Notes: generated by a model from the letters alone, not told the origin. A stretch of 64,000 nucleotides of DNA from Bretschneidera sinensis (GCA_023935145.1 CM043698.1:64812001-64876000), one strand, 5' to 3'; positions 11,600 through 24,580 are shown, numbered from the stretch's first letter. A program made the numbers and translations.

Positions 11600-13989
11600 G
11601 ATAAATGGGTCGGATCGTCTATTCTGATTTACTAAACACGCAATTTTATAATTCATCCAAGCAGATTATTTGAGTGTTTGAGCAACCAATAGATATTGGC
11701 CATGTCAGTATCGAGAAAGTTAATTAACAATTTAATTAAATGTTACTTTTGAGAGAAAAATTTAATTAAATGTTTCGTTACATGTTTAACTAGATTGTTT
11801 GGATGAATGCAAATTTTTTGTCACAATTCAAATTTATAATATTTCAATAAGCAAATTAAACTCTAAAATCAAATCTTACTTGAAATTTAACGATTTGTGA
11901 TAGTAAGACTGTTTAATAAACTTAATTAATTATTATATTTTTTTGTGATGAGAAAGTGTTGTTAATCTTGTCATGTACGGTTGAAATTATTAAAAAAAAT
12001 TTGTTATTATATCATTCAATTTTAATTAGATTTTAAATTTTAAAATCTAAGATAAATGAAATTCAATTTTCAATATTTAAAACAAAATCTATTAAAATCA
12101 TAAAGTGAAATATGTAATTAAAATTTAAATAAATTACAAATAAATAATATGACGCTTACTGTAAAATGAGATATTATTTTTTTATTGTCGAAAACATGAA
12201 CATACAAAAACAAAAAAAAACTTTCCCAAAACTCTAAAGTGGATAAAATAATACAATATATTAATTAAATACTATTTTAATATTTCTTTACGTTTTATTA
12301 TTTAATTATTACATCTCAACACGTGTGACCACATCTTGTGATGGGTAAATTTTATAACCTGTGATGCAGTGGCTTTATTATAATAAATATATGGTGTTGT
12401 TGATAAATGATACTGTAAGCAATTGAGGCAGGCCTTTTGATATGACAAGTCACCTTTTGAAATTCATCTAAAAGACTTGGATTTTATCTTTTCTCTATCA
12501 ATGTTAAAAAAAAAATGTAAACACTATATATATATAAAGGCTAGAGTATTGAGACATTTTTTTACTGTAGTTAATATGGTTAAGGATACTTAAGTAAAAT
12601 GTAAAAAATAAATTCAATTCTTATGTATTTCAAACACAAAATTTATTTCAGTTCTACAACTTAAATAAAAATATACTAGATATGAAAATTTATTTGAATT
12701 GTAAAAGCAATGGCGAATTAGTTGTTAAAATTGTGGCGGAAAGAAAAGGGTCTTTGAGTAAGTAAAGTTTTTTATTTTTAAGATAAAGTTTAGTTTTATC
12801 CATATGATTTTATATTTTATTAAGTATAGAATTCATTTGCAAATTTTATCAAAATTTATAGAATTTGCTAAAAGCTTGGTTCAGTTTTACTAGAATTCAT
12901 TTATAAACGAATTTTATACTTCCAATGCAATAATATAAAATTCATTTGCAAATTCTATCGTTTCGGTAGAATTTACTAAAAACTTGGTTCAGTTCTAGTA
13001 TAATTAATTTACAAAATAATTTTAAATTTTTATTACTAAACCAAACATACATAAAATTCATTTGAAAAAGAACTTTATACTTTATTAACAAACCAAACAT
13101 ACAATAACTTTTAAAATTAAATTGAATTCCACAAAAAAAAAAAGTAGAATTCATTTAAATCAAAAGTAGTGTAAATCAATAGGCCATATCTCCAACTCTA
13201 TAATTTCCCCCCTAATCCTATAAACATTTAAAAAAAAAAAAACAACATCAACAACAACATTTAATGAATTGGAAATTAATATAACTTTTTTTATGGGTAA
13301 ACGGAATTAAACTAACATTCTTTTAGAAAAAGGAAATTAATTAGCATTTAAACACCTTTATGTGCATACATTATCCTAGGCAATTTAGATCTTTCTATTA
13401 ATAATCATACTTAACATTATCTGATTTTGGACATGTTGGGATTCTAAGAGATAAAAAAAATCATGAAACCTATTTGTTTTTAATCAGCGGGAGAGAACTG
13501 GCAGGACTCTTAGATTCATTGTATGTTGCCTTTTTCAATTTGAAATAAAATAAAGATAAAATTTAAGCATTTAATTTTAAGTAAAACTCTGTTCTAACTA
13601 AAATGTCTGTTAAGAGAGTAAAAAAAAATATATATATATACGTTGATATCACGTAATCAATTTCATAAGAGTTATTGGAAAACTTATTTAGTAATTATAA
13701 AAAATTAAATAATAATTTTAATATTTAATTTTTAAAAAATATATTTTTAAATAATTATTATTTAATTTTTTTAATAATTATCAATAAATTTTCTCAAATT
13801 TCGTGCTATACAAATAAATCTCAGGCTTCCGTCAAAGAGATTCATGATAGACACGCATCCATTTGATTATATCCCAACAAGGCACCACTAGTTAACAAAA
13901 CTCATCAGAGGACAACAGTGAAAAGGTGCCACGCGAGAAGGGAACCAACTCTAGGGCAACAAACAACAAACTGATATGTACAAAAGAAT
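11600..13989. other. AT-rich spacer with diverged internal repeat
   Basis: No gene was recognised. At 12829-13090 an imperfect repeat spaced ~111 bases recurs: AATTCATTTGCAAATT, then AGAATTT(G/A)CTAAAA, then CTTGGTTCAGTT, with a third partial copy near 13050. Its ends resemble MITE-type sequence (AAACCAAACATAC), but no clean termini or target duplication could be fixed. The last ~200 bases before 13990 should contain the promoter of the DUF7086 gene. Confidence 0.5.
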
Positions 13990-14187
13990 TTGAATAGCCC
14001 CGTTTCAAAATTTGGAGAAACTCCGATCAAATCCCAAATTCTTATAAATTCAGTTTCTCTCATCACTATCTTAAAATCGCGTATCCTTCAAACGCATATC
14101 ATTACTTCTGTTTCTTTCACTGTTTCTTTAGTCACTTCCATTTTCTTTCAAAAGCCCAAATTTTTTTTCTTCGTATCCATCTTAAGC

Positions 14188-15126
14188 ATGAAAAAGAAAA
14201 ACAACGACCATGATCAAGATCAAGAGATCAACAGAAAGAGAAAGAACAACAAAAAAATTCAAGACCAGCTCGATGAAGAAGAAAATGATGATTTGTTAAC
14301 GCTTTCGTTATCGTTTCGTCCTTCAAGACCTAGATTAGCATTGTCATCGGAACAAGAACAACAACCATCAGCATTGTCATCATCACCATCGCTACCACCA
14401 TCATTACCACAACCATCAAGATCAATGCAAACACTTTCGACCCAAAACCCACCAATACCCCAACTCCCTTTCCAACTTTCTCCTTCTAATCCTCTTTGCA
14501 TCTCACCGTTCGCGCCTGAATCCTCCTCCTCGTCTTCATCCTCCATGTCTTTATTGTACTGTCAAGAGGTATCCGCGGGCTCTTCACGCCCACTACGTGC
14601 TCGTCGTAACTCAACACAAGCACCACGCGTGGGAAAGAGCGACCAAGTCCCCGCCCCATACCCATGGGCCACAACGCATCGTGCCACGGTGCATAGCCTA
14701 AGTTATTTGTTGTCAAAACAAATAGAGACAATCAAGGGCGAGGTTCAATGCAAGAGATGCGAAAGGCAATTCGAGATGGAGTATAACTTGAGGGAGAAGT
14801 TTGTTGAAGTTGGGAGTTTTATTGCTGAAAGGAAAAGTACCATGCATGATAGAGCTCCTAGTGTGTGGATGAATCCAGTGCTGCCTACCTGCAAGTTCTG
14901 CGATCAAGAGAACAGCGCTAAGCCATTGATATCGGAGAAAAAGAAAGGGATCAATTGGCTGTTTTTGCTTCTTGGTCAAATGTTGGGTTGCTGTACTCTC
15001 GAGCAGTTGAAGTATTTTTGTAAGCACACGAAGAATCATCGAACTGGGGCTAAAGATCGTGTTCTTTATCTCACTTACCTTGGTTTGTGTAAACAGCTTG
15101 ATCCTAATGGCCCTTTTGATCGTTGA
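14188..15126 (+). CDS. DUF7086 domain-containing protein
   Basis: A 312-residue single-exon protein of a plant family of unknown function. The N-terminal half is low complexity: KKKNNDHDQDQE, a basic stretch RKRKNNKK that could act as a nuclear signal, then Ser/Pro/Gln-rich sequence. The C-terminal half is the conserved domain: CKRCERQFEMEYNLREKF, a second Cys pair CKFC, then INWLFLLLGQMLGCC, LKYFCKHTKNHRTGAKDR and YLGLCKQLDPNGPF. The two CxxC pairs and later Cys/His residues suggest metal binding, which is inference. The frame is open to an ATG at 13990, but the extra 66 residues are hydrophobic and unlike the family, so the ATG at 14188 before KKKNN is preferred. No neighbour suggests a function. 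Confidence 0.85.
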   Translation: MKKKNNDHDQDQEINRKRKNNKKIQDQLDEEENDDLLTLSLSFRPSRPRLALSSEQEQQPSALSSSPSLPPSLPQPSRSMQTLSTQNPPIPQLPFQLSPSNPLCISPFAPESSSSSSSSMSLLYCQEVSAGSSRPLRARRNSTQAPRVGKSDQVPAPYPWATTHRATVHSLSYLLSKQIETIKGEVQCKRCERQFEMEYNLREKFVEVGSFIAERKSTMHDRAPSVWMNPVLPTCKFCDQENSAKPLISEKKKGINWLFLLLGQMLGCCTLEQLKYFCKHTKNHRTGAKDRVLYLTYLGLCKQLDPNGPFDR

Positions 15127-15813
15127 CACAATGATATGTTTGGTTTCAGGATAAATCATGTAAATTTGGTTGGTGGGTACGTGAATGAGTACGGTTTGCT
15201 TTGGCCACCATTTTATTTATCCATGCAATTAATTAGTTTGCTAGTGAATTCCTTTTTCTTTGGATTTTTGTAACTTCTCTGATTTGACAAGAGTATTAGA
15301 TCCTGAAAATCTATAATCCCAATGATCATGGCGTTTGATTGATTTACCCCTATCTATTTGACTGTCTTTTTTAGTTTTAGATTTTTTTAATGGGTCATAT
15401 ATGCAAGCACATGGTCGTCTCTATTTAGATCAGCAGTTGCGCCCACTATTCATGATTTATGGGGAATTTCTTCATGCAAGTAGGATGAAGTTTTCTTGTA
15501 TGCATCAAATCAAACACAAAGAGGCATGTTCCTAAATGGAAATTATCGGATAAAATTTTGGCATTATTTTAATTTGATCGTCGTTGCACAATCATCATAT
15601 ATTTGTTGAAATAAAAATCGAAATCTATTCAAGGAAGAGAGATCCATAACAGAGTAATAGCCTGAACTTTTAAAGTCTGTACGATCTGCTTTTGCCTTTT
15701 AGGTTCCTGCAGCTCGGCTAACACCTCAGTAGTCTACACAGCCAAATGTTTGCGAAATGAGACAATGATTTTTTTCAGACTTCAAAAATTTCATTCAGTA
15801 CCACTCGTTATCA
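15127..15813. other. 3' flank of the DUF7086 gene
   Basis: No gene is visible. The sequence is ordinary AT-rich plant 3' flank and runs up to the copia LTR remnant at 15814. Confidence 0.5.
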
Positions 15814-15970
15814 TGATATTCTATAGTAGTCACACCAGATCATATGATTCATGGTTAAAACCTTTTTCAGCAAAAGTAATAATCCTTGATAAATAGCACA
15901 ACTTTGTGTCTTTGTCAAAGAGTGACTCTCATTTGTCCAAATCATTTTTAATTTTCTGCACTATCAGAGC
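15814..15970 (+). mobile_element. Truncated copia 5' LTR and primer-binding site
   Basis: The segment matches the LTR at 23795-24063: ATATTCTATAGTAGTCACACCAGATCAT here against ATATTCTATAGTGGCCATACCAGATCAT there, and CATTTGTCCAAATCATTTTTAATTTTCTGCA near its right end. The first LTR bases and a central block are missing. It runs straight into TATCAGAGC (15962-15970), the core of the initiator-Met primer-binding site used by many plant copia elements. This marks the left end of the decayed element whose coding part starts near 19100. Confidence 0.75.
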
Positions 15971-16700
15971 AAGGTTCATCAATGCCTGTAAAACCAATAA
16001 TTTTACAGATTTATTTTTAACATCTCTTGAAATTCTATCATTCCAATGTCCAAAAAGAAGCAGATTATTTTGAATATTGGAGGAAAGAGTTTCGAACGCA
16101 ATCTGCTTCAAGAACAGAATACCCAAGCGAAGAGTCACTACCAACACCCACCCCAATCGAAGAATTTGAAGAATTCTTATTTTCTTCATCACCATAAGCA
16201 CTCACTAAATCGGACTGGTGGCTACAAAAAATCAGACCGAAAGAGCAAAGAAAACTTCCCGAGAATCGGTCCGTTTGGAAGCGTATAATTTTTCACCAAA
16301 ATTTTCCAACTCACTAGAAAAATTTTCGAAATCCTTTGAAAATTGCCGAAAACCACCAAAGATTGAATCAAATATTGCCGCATCATTGCCTTCATCTAAG
16401 CCATCACTGTTCCGGTCGTTTCAGACGGCAAAAAAGCAAGAAAATTTGAAGAATCATGCACGGATCGTGAGCCCGGTGCAGCGGCTGACAGTGCGCCACC
16501 GCTCTAACCAGAACAGCCGGCGAGCAGTAGTGCACCCCCACCAGACCTTGTGTCATGTCCCTGCAATCAAGGCCGGTCACCATCGCAGCAAACGGCGACG
16601 GTGCCGTTCAATGCTCCTACCGGAGAAGGAAGAAGACCCACGCGGGTCTCGTCTAATTTCTTTACCCGGTTCCTCAAATAGGATCCAATTTCACTTAATG
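15971..16700 (-). pseudogene. Unidentified gene-like fragment inside the copia element
   Basis: On the minus strand, ~16440 to 16230 reads as an acidic and Phe-rich peptide (DEGNDAAIFDSIF..., then FSKDFENFSSELENFGEKLY), ending at a stop near 16225. A second piece at ~16215-16050 reads SDLVSAYGDEENKNSSNS and SLGYSVLEADCVRNSF. The two could be exons of one gene, with GTAG/CCACCAG between them, but no family was recognised. Around 16480-16650 the DNA turns GC-rich (CCGG- and GCCG-containing) and differs from its surroundings. It is not copia gag or pol. Plus-strand frames over the same region look like shadows. Confidence 0.3.
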
Positions 16701-19090
16701 TTGTTGGCCCACAATTATCCCGAGCCCAAAACTGAGTCAACCCTAATTTTTGTTATAATCCTTTTGAGCCCAGAAATCATAACATTAGTCCACAAGTCCA
16801 TGCACGTAACTTAACCCAAAAACTAAAAAGGACAACAAATTTGACAAAAAAGGTTTAGGCTAATACCAACTCCTCCCAAATTATATACTGGCCCCACAAA
16901 AAACAAATATAGTATTCAAAATAAACTTGAAATTGTTGGTTCCTCACAATTTCACCTTTATGATGGGAATTACCCAAAAAATTATTTTGCTCATTATAAG
17001 TGTCACTTCAATCAAGGATATTTGTATTTAAAGAAGAGGTTTCAGTGGAGCCACTTTAATCAATTCAAGGCGTCATATAAATAGATAATTATTATTTTTA
17101 GGCACATTATTATTTTTATTATTCTGTTTACACACATCAGTTGGATTCCTGCTTATCAATTGAATTTTATTAGTTATATTCACCATGGCTAATAAATATT
17201 AAAATTACACAGCGAAAATAGAAAAAATCTCCAGCAAAAATTACAACATATGGAAGCGTAAAATTGATTTCATTTTCACACGAGAGAAAACTAATTACAT
17301 CTGATAGACCATTTATTTCGGTCATCAACAAACCCTGTAGAAGATTGTAGTAAAGTGATTAGTAGGGTATCGTTATTGGCCGGGGATTGCAGGTACTCTA
17401 TACTAAAGAGTCATAAAAATAAAAAAATGATTTGATTGGTTTAATTAGCAGTTTATAAACAAATATAAATCTACATCTATTAACATTACACAAGATTAGG
17501 GGGTTTTCATGATCTGATTTTTCTTTTACTAACTTTACTAAGGAAATTAAAGAACAATTATTTACAATTGATCATTTTCTCTCACAATTCAGAAAATCAA
17601 GTTTGTTAAATGACTAATCAAATTGTTTCAATGTAGACAACGAATTCGTGCCTCAATCACATATCAGAATTGAATCAAAGTGCAAGCCTAAAGAGATCAT
17701 GCACTTTATAAATTCCTTCTTAGATAATCACTAAGCTTAGGAAAAGTCCATCAGCTAGTTATTTTGTTTAAGCAATCAAGTTAATACTCAGCGCATCCTT
17801 ACAATTACTTAAACAAATCATTAAGATCAAAAGCAATTATGATTTAATAACATGTTCCTTATTCCTATGAAAAAGTCCATGGATAAAGAACATGCAATTT
17901 CCAGAACATTAGCTATTGTTCATAGCTTTTACCACTTTAAATCATACTCCAGATCAATTAGGTGATCGAAAGTGCGATTATGGCTTCAATGATTTGTAAT
18001 ATCAAAGTTTTCAATATAACAGAACTGAAAATTCAACATATGTAATGAATTAATATGTCTACATATCATGAACAATTCAAAAACATTAAAGAATAAATCT
18101 GAAAATTAACAAACTCATTGAATTAATAATAATCTCTAACATAAGAATCCAAGGCTGAAACAATTAAAAAGAATAGCCGTAAGAGGTACACTTCTTGAAC
18201 ACACTCAAGGAAGCTTGAGATGTTAATGGTGATGAACCTCACGGCTATGATGATAGATGAAGGAGAACACATTTTGGAAAAGTCCTAATGTGCTCACAAT
18301 TGGAGATGGAATGGTGGAGTGTTTCAGCCTTTTGCTTCTTGAATTTTGAGTAGAGATGGTTCCAAGAGAAAAGATGATCTCTTTCAGCTTACAAACACCC
18401 TATTTATAGAGCTTAGAACAACCCTCTAAGCTTAGGAAAAGCAAGAAAATAATGCTAAAAACAAGCCATGAAACATGCAAGGAAACAATCCCTAAAACAT
18501 GCAAAGAATCAAGGAATGGCCAAAAGTAAGAAAAAGGAATACAATCCCGAAATTTCAGGAGGACCCAACTAGTAGAATTCAAACGGTCATATCTTCTTCC
18601 ACACATCTCCAAATGAGCTGAAACTTGTTGGGCTGGAAAGAAGACGTCTTGAACTTCAATTTGGACCTAAGAAAGTCTCAAAAATGATATTGTTTGGGCC
18701 TGTTATGATGGGCCAAAATCCAGTAGGCTGTTGCATCCGAATCTTCCTCTACTTTGGGCTTGGACCTTGCACCTTGCTTAATTGACAAGAGATTATGTGA
18801 TTTTTTTGTTGGGCAAGCCCATGTTAGGTTGGACATACTCATGTCACTAATGGACTCCAATATTCTCTTGTGTTTTGACACATCATCCAAATAATTCCAA
18901 GGTGGAACCCTACAAAGAAATCAGCAAATAATAGATAAGGAAAGTTTCCATAATTAGAAAAGTTTCTTAGAATGATAAGACTATTTTCTTAATCCACTTA
19001 GATTTCCTAAAGTAACTAGGAAAACTCATTTTAGCGCCTTATTTTACCATTCCCACGTTCACAAGCTTTTTAAATACTAAGAAAAGAAAC
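16700..19090. other. Non-coding, transposon-like filler
   Basis: About 2.4 kb separates the copia primer-binding site and the gag remnant, with no convincing protein. The segment 18190-18900 resembles plant retrotransposon LTR or UTR sequence in composition (CT-poor, with GGGCTTGG and GGGCC motifs), but no matching second LTR was found in the window. Termini were not identified, so the origin of this insert stays open. Confidence 0.35.
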
Positions 19091-20773
19091 TAAGCTCAAA
19101 ATAACAAAGTTAAGAGAATTGCAAAGCCAAATAGGGTAGGAAAGGCATTAAAAACGTAACACAAAGTGTTCCTATCAACACCTTAACCACAGACAAGCCT
19201 GAAAAAAAATCTGATGACAACGCTGACATAATTGCAAAGAGAGAAAAATGGATAGAAGATAACAAAATGGCACGTGCAACTATTTTAAACCACATTTCCG
19301 ACAAACTAATTCTCCTTTTATGAAAAATATAACATCGCAAAAAAAATAATGGATGCCTTTTCTTAAAAATTTGGCACAAAGTTTGAAACTTATATACAAT
19401 TATCAGTAGATAAATATTATGGCATGAGGATGACAAAAAATGACAAAGTTGGTGAACATATTCAAAGGTGAAATTAATAGCCAATGAATAAGCAACTGTT
19501 GGTCATCCACTCTCTTATACAACTCAAGTTTCAATAGTCTTAAATAGTTTTCCAAATACATGGGAACATGTGGTGACATCGTTGATATATGGTCAAAAGG
19601 ACCTAACAATGTCAACGTTGCCATCATATTTAACCATAAGGAACAATGGAAATTAAGACGAAAAGCTCAGAGGAATAACCACGACAGTTTGTTTTTTTCC
19701 AAAGACTCAAAGAGGTATTCACGAAAGGCAAAAAGCTTTAAGACAAATGCTAGATCCAAGTACATAAAAAAGACACATAGAATTCAAGGATTGCAAAAAA
19801 ATCAAGAACAATGAGGAAATTCATAAAGAAAATATTTTGTTTGTAACAAGATTGGTTATCTCAACTTCAACTGTAAACAAAATAAATTCAAGAGATAAAT
19901 TGCACTAACTGTTTCAGAGATAATGATGGCTCGACACAACAATCAAACTTGGTTTGTTGATTCGAGTGTGCTACAAGGCACTTGTGCAAGGATACAGACA
20001 GCTTCATCAAATTCAAGGCAAAAAATATAGAGGTTTTGAAGTTATACATGGGAAATGATACTTATGTAAATGTAATAGGAGAAGGTGATTGTAAGATCAT
20101 GTGTGATGGGATTAGTATAATACTATCAAATGTATTATATGCTCTCGAACTTAGAAGGAAACTAGTTTATGTATCCACATTAGATGATAAAAGGTTATGA
20201 GGTCAAGTTTAGGGAATGTCATGTTTCAATAGGAAGAAATGGAAATCATTTACTAAATGGTGTAAAATATGACAATATATACTATCTTACTAAGAATAAA
20301 AGTGTTTCAAATTTTGAGTGTATAAATGTGTCAACCTTTGCTTCTTCTTTCATTTCCAATAATTCTTACTTATGGCACTTGAGATTAGGATGCATAAATA
20401 AAGACAAAAAGCTTAGAATGAATAAATCTGGATTATTGTATCAATTGGATACAATTGACTTTGATGTATGTGAGCCATGTGTCAAAAAAAAATTAAGTAG
20501 AAAACCTTTGTTTTCAAAGGTTGGAAATCATCATAACTACTTGAGTTAATTCATTCAAATATTTGTGGACCTTTGAGAACTAAAACTCAAAGAGGAATGA
20601 AATACTTTATAATATTTACCAATTATTATTCAAGATTCGGGTACATATATCTTATTAAAAACAAATCGAAAACCTTGGAAAAATTCAAAAATTTTAAAAA
20701 AGAAGTTGAAACGCACCAAGGTAAATCTATTAAAGACTTAAACAATGATCGAGGGGAGAATATATACATACAT

Positions 20774-20778
<5 letters not shown>

Positions 20779-20802
<24 letters not shown>
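20779..20802. repeat. (CA)n microsatellite in copia integrase
   Basis: A (CA)n run, preceded by ATACATACATATACATA, sits between the integrase motif NNDRG (RGGEY-like in other copies) and YSPEQN. The segment that normally separates these motifs is missing. Confidence 0.9.
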
Positions 20803-20804
<2 letters not shown>

Positions 20805-21738
20805 GTCTTATAGTCCTGAGCAAAATGAAATTGCAAAACGACGGAATAGAACCTTGATGGAAATGACTCGATCAATGATGGCTTATGCAGATTTGTCATT
20901 CCACTTTTGGGCTGAAGTAATTTCATCAGCTGTATATGTTCTTAATAGAGTCAAAACAAAGGCTAAAGAACTAACTCTTTATGAATACTGGATGGGAAAT
21001 AAGCCTGATTTATCAAAATTGATAGTATGGAGATGCAAAGCACATGTCCTGATCCTTAAGCCACTACAAAAGAAATTAGATAGTAAGGTTTGAGAATGTA
21101 AATTCATAGGATACTCTGACTCCGAAACTAGGTATAGGTTCTTCCACCGAGACAGAGGTTTGATAGAAAGCAAGGACGCTATTTTCTATGAGAAAGCTAA
21201 TCAAGTAAGGTCAATAGAAATCATAAAATTGCTTGAAGAAGAGGAAGAACATCAAATACCATAAAACAAAACTACTTTTACTGATCAAGATTTAAGTAAT
21301 CAAAACGAGTTAAACCAAGATTATCTAAAGAGCGAGAGTGATCCTATGAAAGAAAATAATGACCTAGAAGATGAAAATGTTGTTCCAATGGATTTTGAAA
21401 CAACAAAAAATGCTCAAATTAGCAGAAGAAAACTTCCAAGAGAGCCACCATAGTGGATGGAGGATCATTATGTTTTCGATGTTTAAGATGCACTCTAAAA
21501 GTAAATTTCTATTGAAGATGATCCAAAAGATTATGTCAAAGCTATGAAACGAAATGATTATGATAATGATATAATGTAATCATAGAAAAACTTAACTCAA
21601 TTAAAGGCAATGGAGTTTGAGAATTAGTTGAGCTTCCTAAAGGTAGACAATTTATTGGTTTTAAATGGGTATTGAAGAAAAAGCTCAAAACATATGGCAC
21701 TCTAAGCAAGATTGGTTGCTAAAGGTTTTACACAAAAA

Positions 21739-21820
<82 letters not shown>
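21739..21820. repeat. (AC)n(AT)n compound microsatellite in copia reverse transcriptase
   Basis: About 19 AC units pass directly into about 22 AT units. The array lies where copia elements have the short link between AKGFTQ and the YSPV motif. Coding similarity resumes immediately after it (FVDIYSPVEKLVSI). Confidence 0.92.
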
Positions 21821-21824
<4 letters not shown>

Positions 21825-23794
21825 TTTGTAGACATATACTCACCAGTAGAAAAGCTTGTTTCTATAATAATTATAAGTTCTATTGTGGCTAAATTGGACC
21901 TAGAGTTGCATCAGTTGGATTTTAAGATTGCATTCTTAAATGGAAAACTGCAAAAGGACATTTACATGATGCAACCTGAGAGTTTTGTTCAAAAATGACA
22001 AGAAGAAAAAGTATGTAAATTGAGAAGATCACTCTATGGACTCAAGGAACTTTCTAGACAGTGGTATCTAAAGTTCCACCAGGCAATATTGAAATTAGGA
22101 ATAAGTCCACTAGATCACTGTGTTTATACTTAGAAGTGTAAATGTAAGTTAATAATATTATCATTATATGTTGATGATATATTATTAGCTCGTAATTGCC
22201 AAGAAATGATAGATAAAACTAAATCATTCTTGGGGTTCAAGTTTGAAATGAAGGACATAGGAGAAGCTTCATATGTTCTAGGCATATGAATTATAAGGGA
22301 TCGAAAATCAAAGTTGTTATACTTGGATTAAGAAAGGTATCTAGAAAAAGTACTAGAAAAGTTTAACATGAATGACTGTAAAGCTATAAGCACTCAAGTA
22401 CTAAAAGGAACTTGTTTAAGTAAAGTAACGTGTGCAAAAGATGAAACATAAAAGTAAGAAATGAGTTTAGTCCCATATACTCACGCAGTAGTGAGTCTTG
22501 TGTATGCTATGACAAGTAGCAGACAAGATATTTGTCATGGTGTAGGTTTAATAAGTCAATTTCAAGCCAATCCAAGATGAGCATATTGGCATATTATTAA
22601 AAGAATTTTGAGATACTTAAAGGGTACCATCAAACTGAAATTATGTTATGGTTTAAGTGATTTAGAGATTGTTGAATACTCTGACACCAGCTTCACCAGA
22701 TATCGAGATGATAGAAAGTCAATCAATGGGTACATTTTCCTATTTGGTGGAATAATAGTTTCTTAGGGAAGCAAGAAATAAGGATGTGTTATGAAACACA
22801 CTATGGAAGCTAAGTACGTTGCATGCAGAACTACTGCTAGCAAAACAGTTTGGATTAATAAAAGATTTGTTGAAAGTCTCAATACTGGTATACCATATAA
22901 AATAGTCAATGTGTTTTGTGATAATAAGTATGTCATCTCATTGGTTAAAAGTGGAACAAACAACTTGAAAGGTAAACACATTGACGTGCATTATCACTAT
23001 ATACAAGATGTAGTGGACATATATGAGATTAAGGTTGACTATTTCTCATCTGAGAAGATGGTAGCAGACCCTATGACAAAGGGATTATCTCTGGATAGGT
23101 TTATAGATCATGTGGTCACTATAGGACTGAGATAGATCCCATGATAATAAGATAATTATGTTAAATAACAACAGGGTGTCATGGCAATAATTTAGTGACC
23201 CATTACAATGAGAATAGAGTCCACGATGAGTGCATTAATCAAGATAATGATGAGATCCAAAAAATATGGAATCAGTGTGACTTCATTTTTTGACGGGATC
23301 ATAGTCTATATACTCTATATCTCGGATGAAAGAGGTGTAAAAAGTTTGACCATTCACTCATGGCCCATAATGAGAATAAAAGTAGCCAATTTAGTATGAT
23401 AGAATGAAAGAACTCAGTTATTTGAACTGAGGGTTGGTGCAGGTCATGGAATGCTATAGGAAGAGCATAAACACAGCTAAAATTGCTAAGGATACGAGGG
23501 TATGAGCTAGTTAATTCCAACGTATCTGAGAACCTGGTGTCGTTTGAAATATGACGAAGTCATTCTATAACACTATGACACTTGGACAATGCGAATCATA
23601 GAAATTGGCAGTGTGCAACCGGATTTGTAGAAATTGTATACATGTGTAATAAAGGTAATTTAGTGGTTGCACTATTTAAGAGTGTGGTAGATGTTGTTTT
23701 TTCTAATGAGTTGCGACATTAAGAAAATAATTTATCAACCCATTATCCATAGGTTCAAAATTATGAACATGCTTTGGTGTGTCCAAGTGGGAGC

Positions 23795-24063
23795 TGTTGG
23801 CATATTCTATAGTGGCCATACCAGATCATGACTTATGATTGAAACCTTCTCCGGGAAGAGTCACAATCATCGACAAATAACACAACTCTTGTAAGAGTTG
23901 TGTCCTTGTTGAAAAGATACTAATGTACCATTTGGTACATTATAAATAGAACTCTCATCATTTGTCCAAACTACTTTTAATTCTCTGCAATACTGTCGTA
24001 CAGAGATTTACTAGCTATAGATTGTAAACTCTTGTCTGTGAGATCAACAATCTCACGACAACA
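23795..24063 (+). mobile_element. Copia 3' LTR
   Basis: The polypurine tract AAGTGGGAGC is followed by TGTTGGCATATTC, and the repeat ends ...CACGACAACA, with the TG...CA termini usual for LTRs. It holds a small hairpin ACAACTC-TTGTAA-GAGTTGT and a TATA-like ATTATAAATAG (about 23940), fitting a promoter in the LTR. The partner copy at 15814 is truncated. The 23136-23794 stretch is untranslated element sequence. Confidence 0.85.
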
Positions 24064-24580
24064 GTCATCTTAGACCTTCAAAATGATCATTTATTAATAG
24101 GGCTTTTACATGATTCACAACGTTATTAGTACATTACATATAAACCCCCTTATGAATTAATACCACCAGGAGAAAGAATTAACTAACTTGATTACTGATT
24201 AACCCCTTTTCTTTCTTTTTTATTCATTTTACTTAAGTGTGATGTATAAAAACAAATGTGGTAGAATAATTTAGATATTGAATGTGCAACTTTTAAAAAG
24301 GAGATATAAGTAATTAAAATGGTTTGATGAGTTTATAGTACTTTAAATTTTAAGTGATGCATTAAGAACCATGGAAGGTCTTGTGCGTGTTGTGACTATT
24401 GTCAAGTGCACATACCTCTCTTGATAAACTGTATTAGTAAGTGGTTGGATATGGTTAACTAGTTGTGTGCATGCAGTCTCAATTTTGTTACCAAATACTT
24501 CGTTGGTTTGCAAAGTGTTAAAGTTATGTTTGGATTGGGTATTTGTAAAACTCTGTTAATTTTAAAATCAACGAGACTAA

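Larger units (their letters stand above)
19100..23135 (+). pseudogene. Decayed Ty1/copia gag-pol
   Basis: Order is gag, protease, integrase, reverse transcriptase, RNase H, the copia order. Gag-like remnant is at 19200-19800 (WIEDNKMARATILNHISDKL). Protease-like WFVDSS is near 19950. GAG-pre-integrase (YLWHLRLG near 20375, CEPC near 20470) is followed by integrase pieces (LRTKTQRGMKYF; YSPEQNEIAKRRNRTLMEM) and reverse transcriptase at 21820-22330 (KLDLELHQLDFKIAFLNG; active-site YVDD at 22167-22178; SLYGLKELSRQWY). RNase H with the terminal ADPMTKGL motif ends at 23133. Many stops and frameshifts are present (such as T*K after VYT and GI*I after VLG), and two dinucleotide arrays interrupt integrase and reverse transcriptase. 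It cannot encode a working polyprotein. Confidence 0.93.

Noticed and set aside
13990..14187. 66-residue N-terminal extension of the DUF7086 protein
   Set aside because: The extension is hydrophobic and translated from a leader-like T-rich stretch. The family-like start lies at 14188.
14259..15159. Minus-strand open frames opposite the DUF7086 gene
   Set aside because: These are shadows of the Ser/Asp-rich and conserved coding region on the plus strand.
16218..16814. 198-codon plus-strand open frame as a gene
   Set aside because: It is Ser/Arg/Lys-rich without a domain, and the protein-like signal over the same DNA is on the minus strand.
19100..23135. Active copia retrotransposon
   Set aside because: Multiple stops, frameshifts and two microsatellite interruptions in catalytic regions rule out a working polyprotein.
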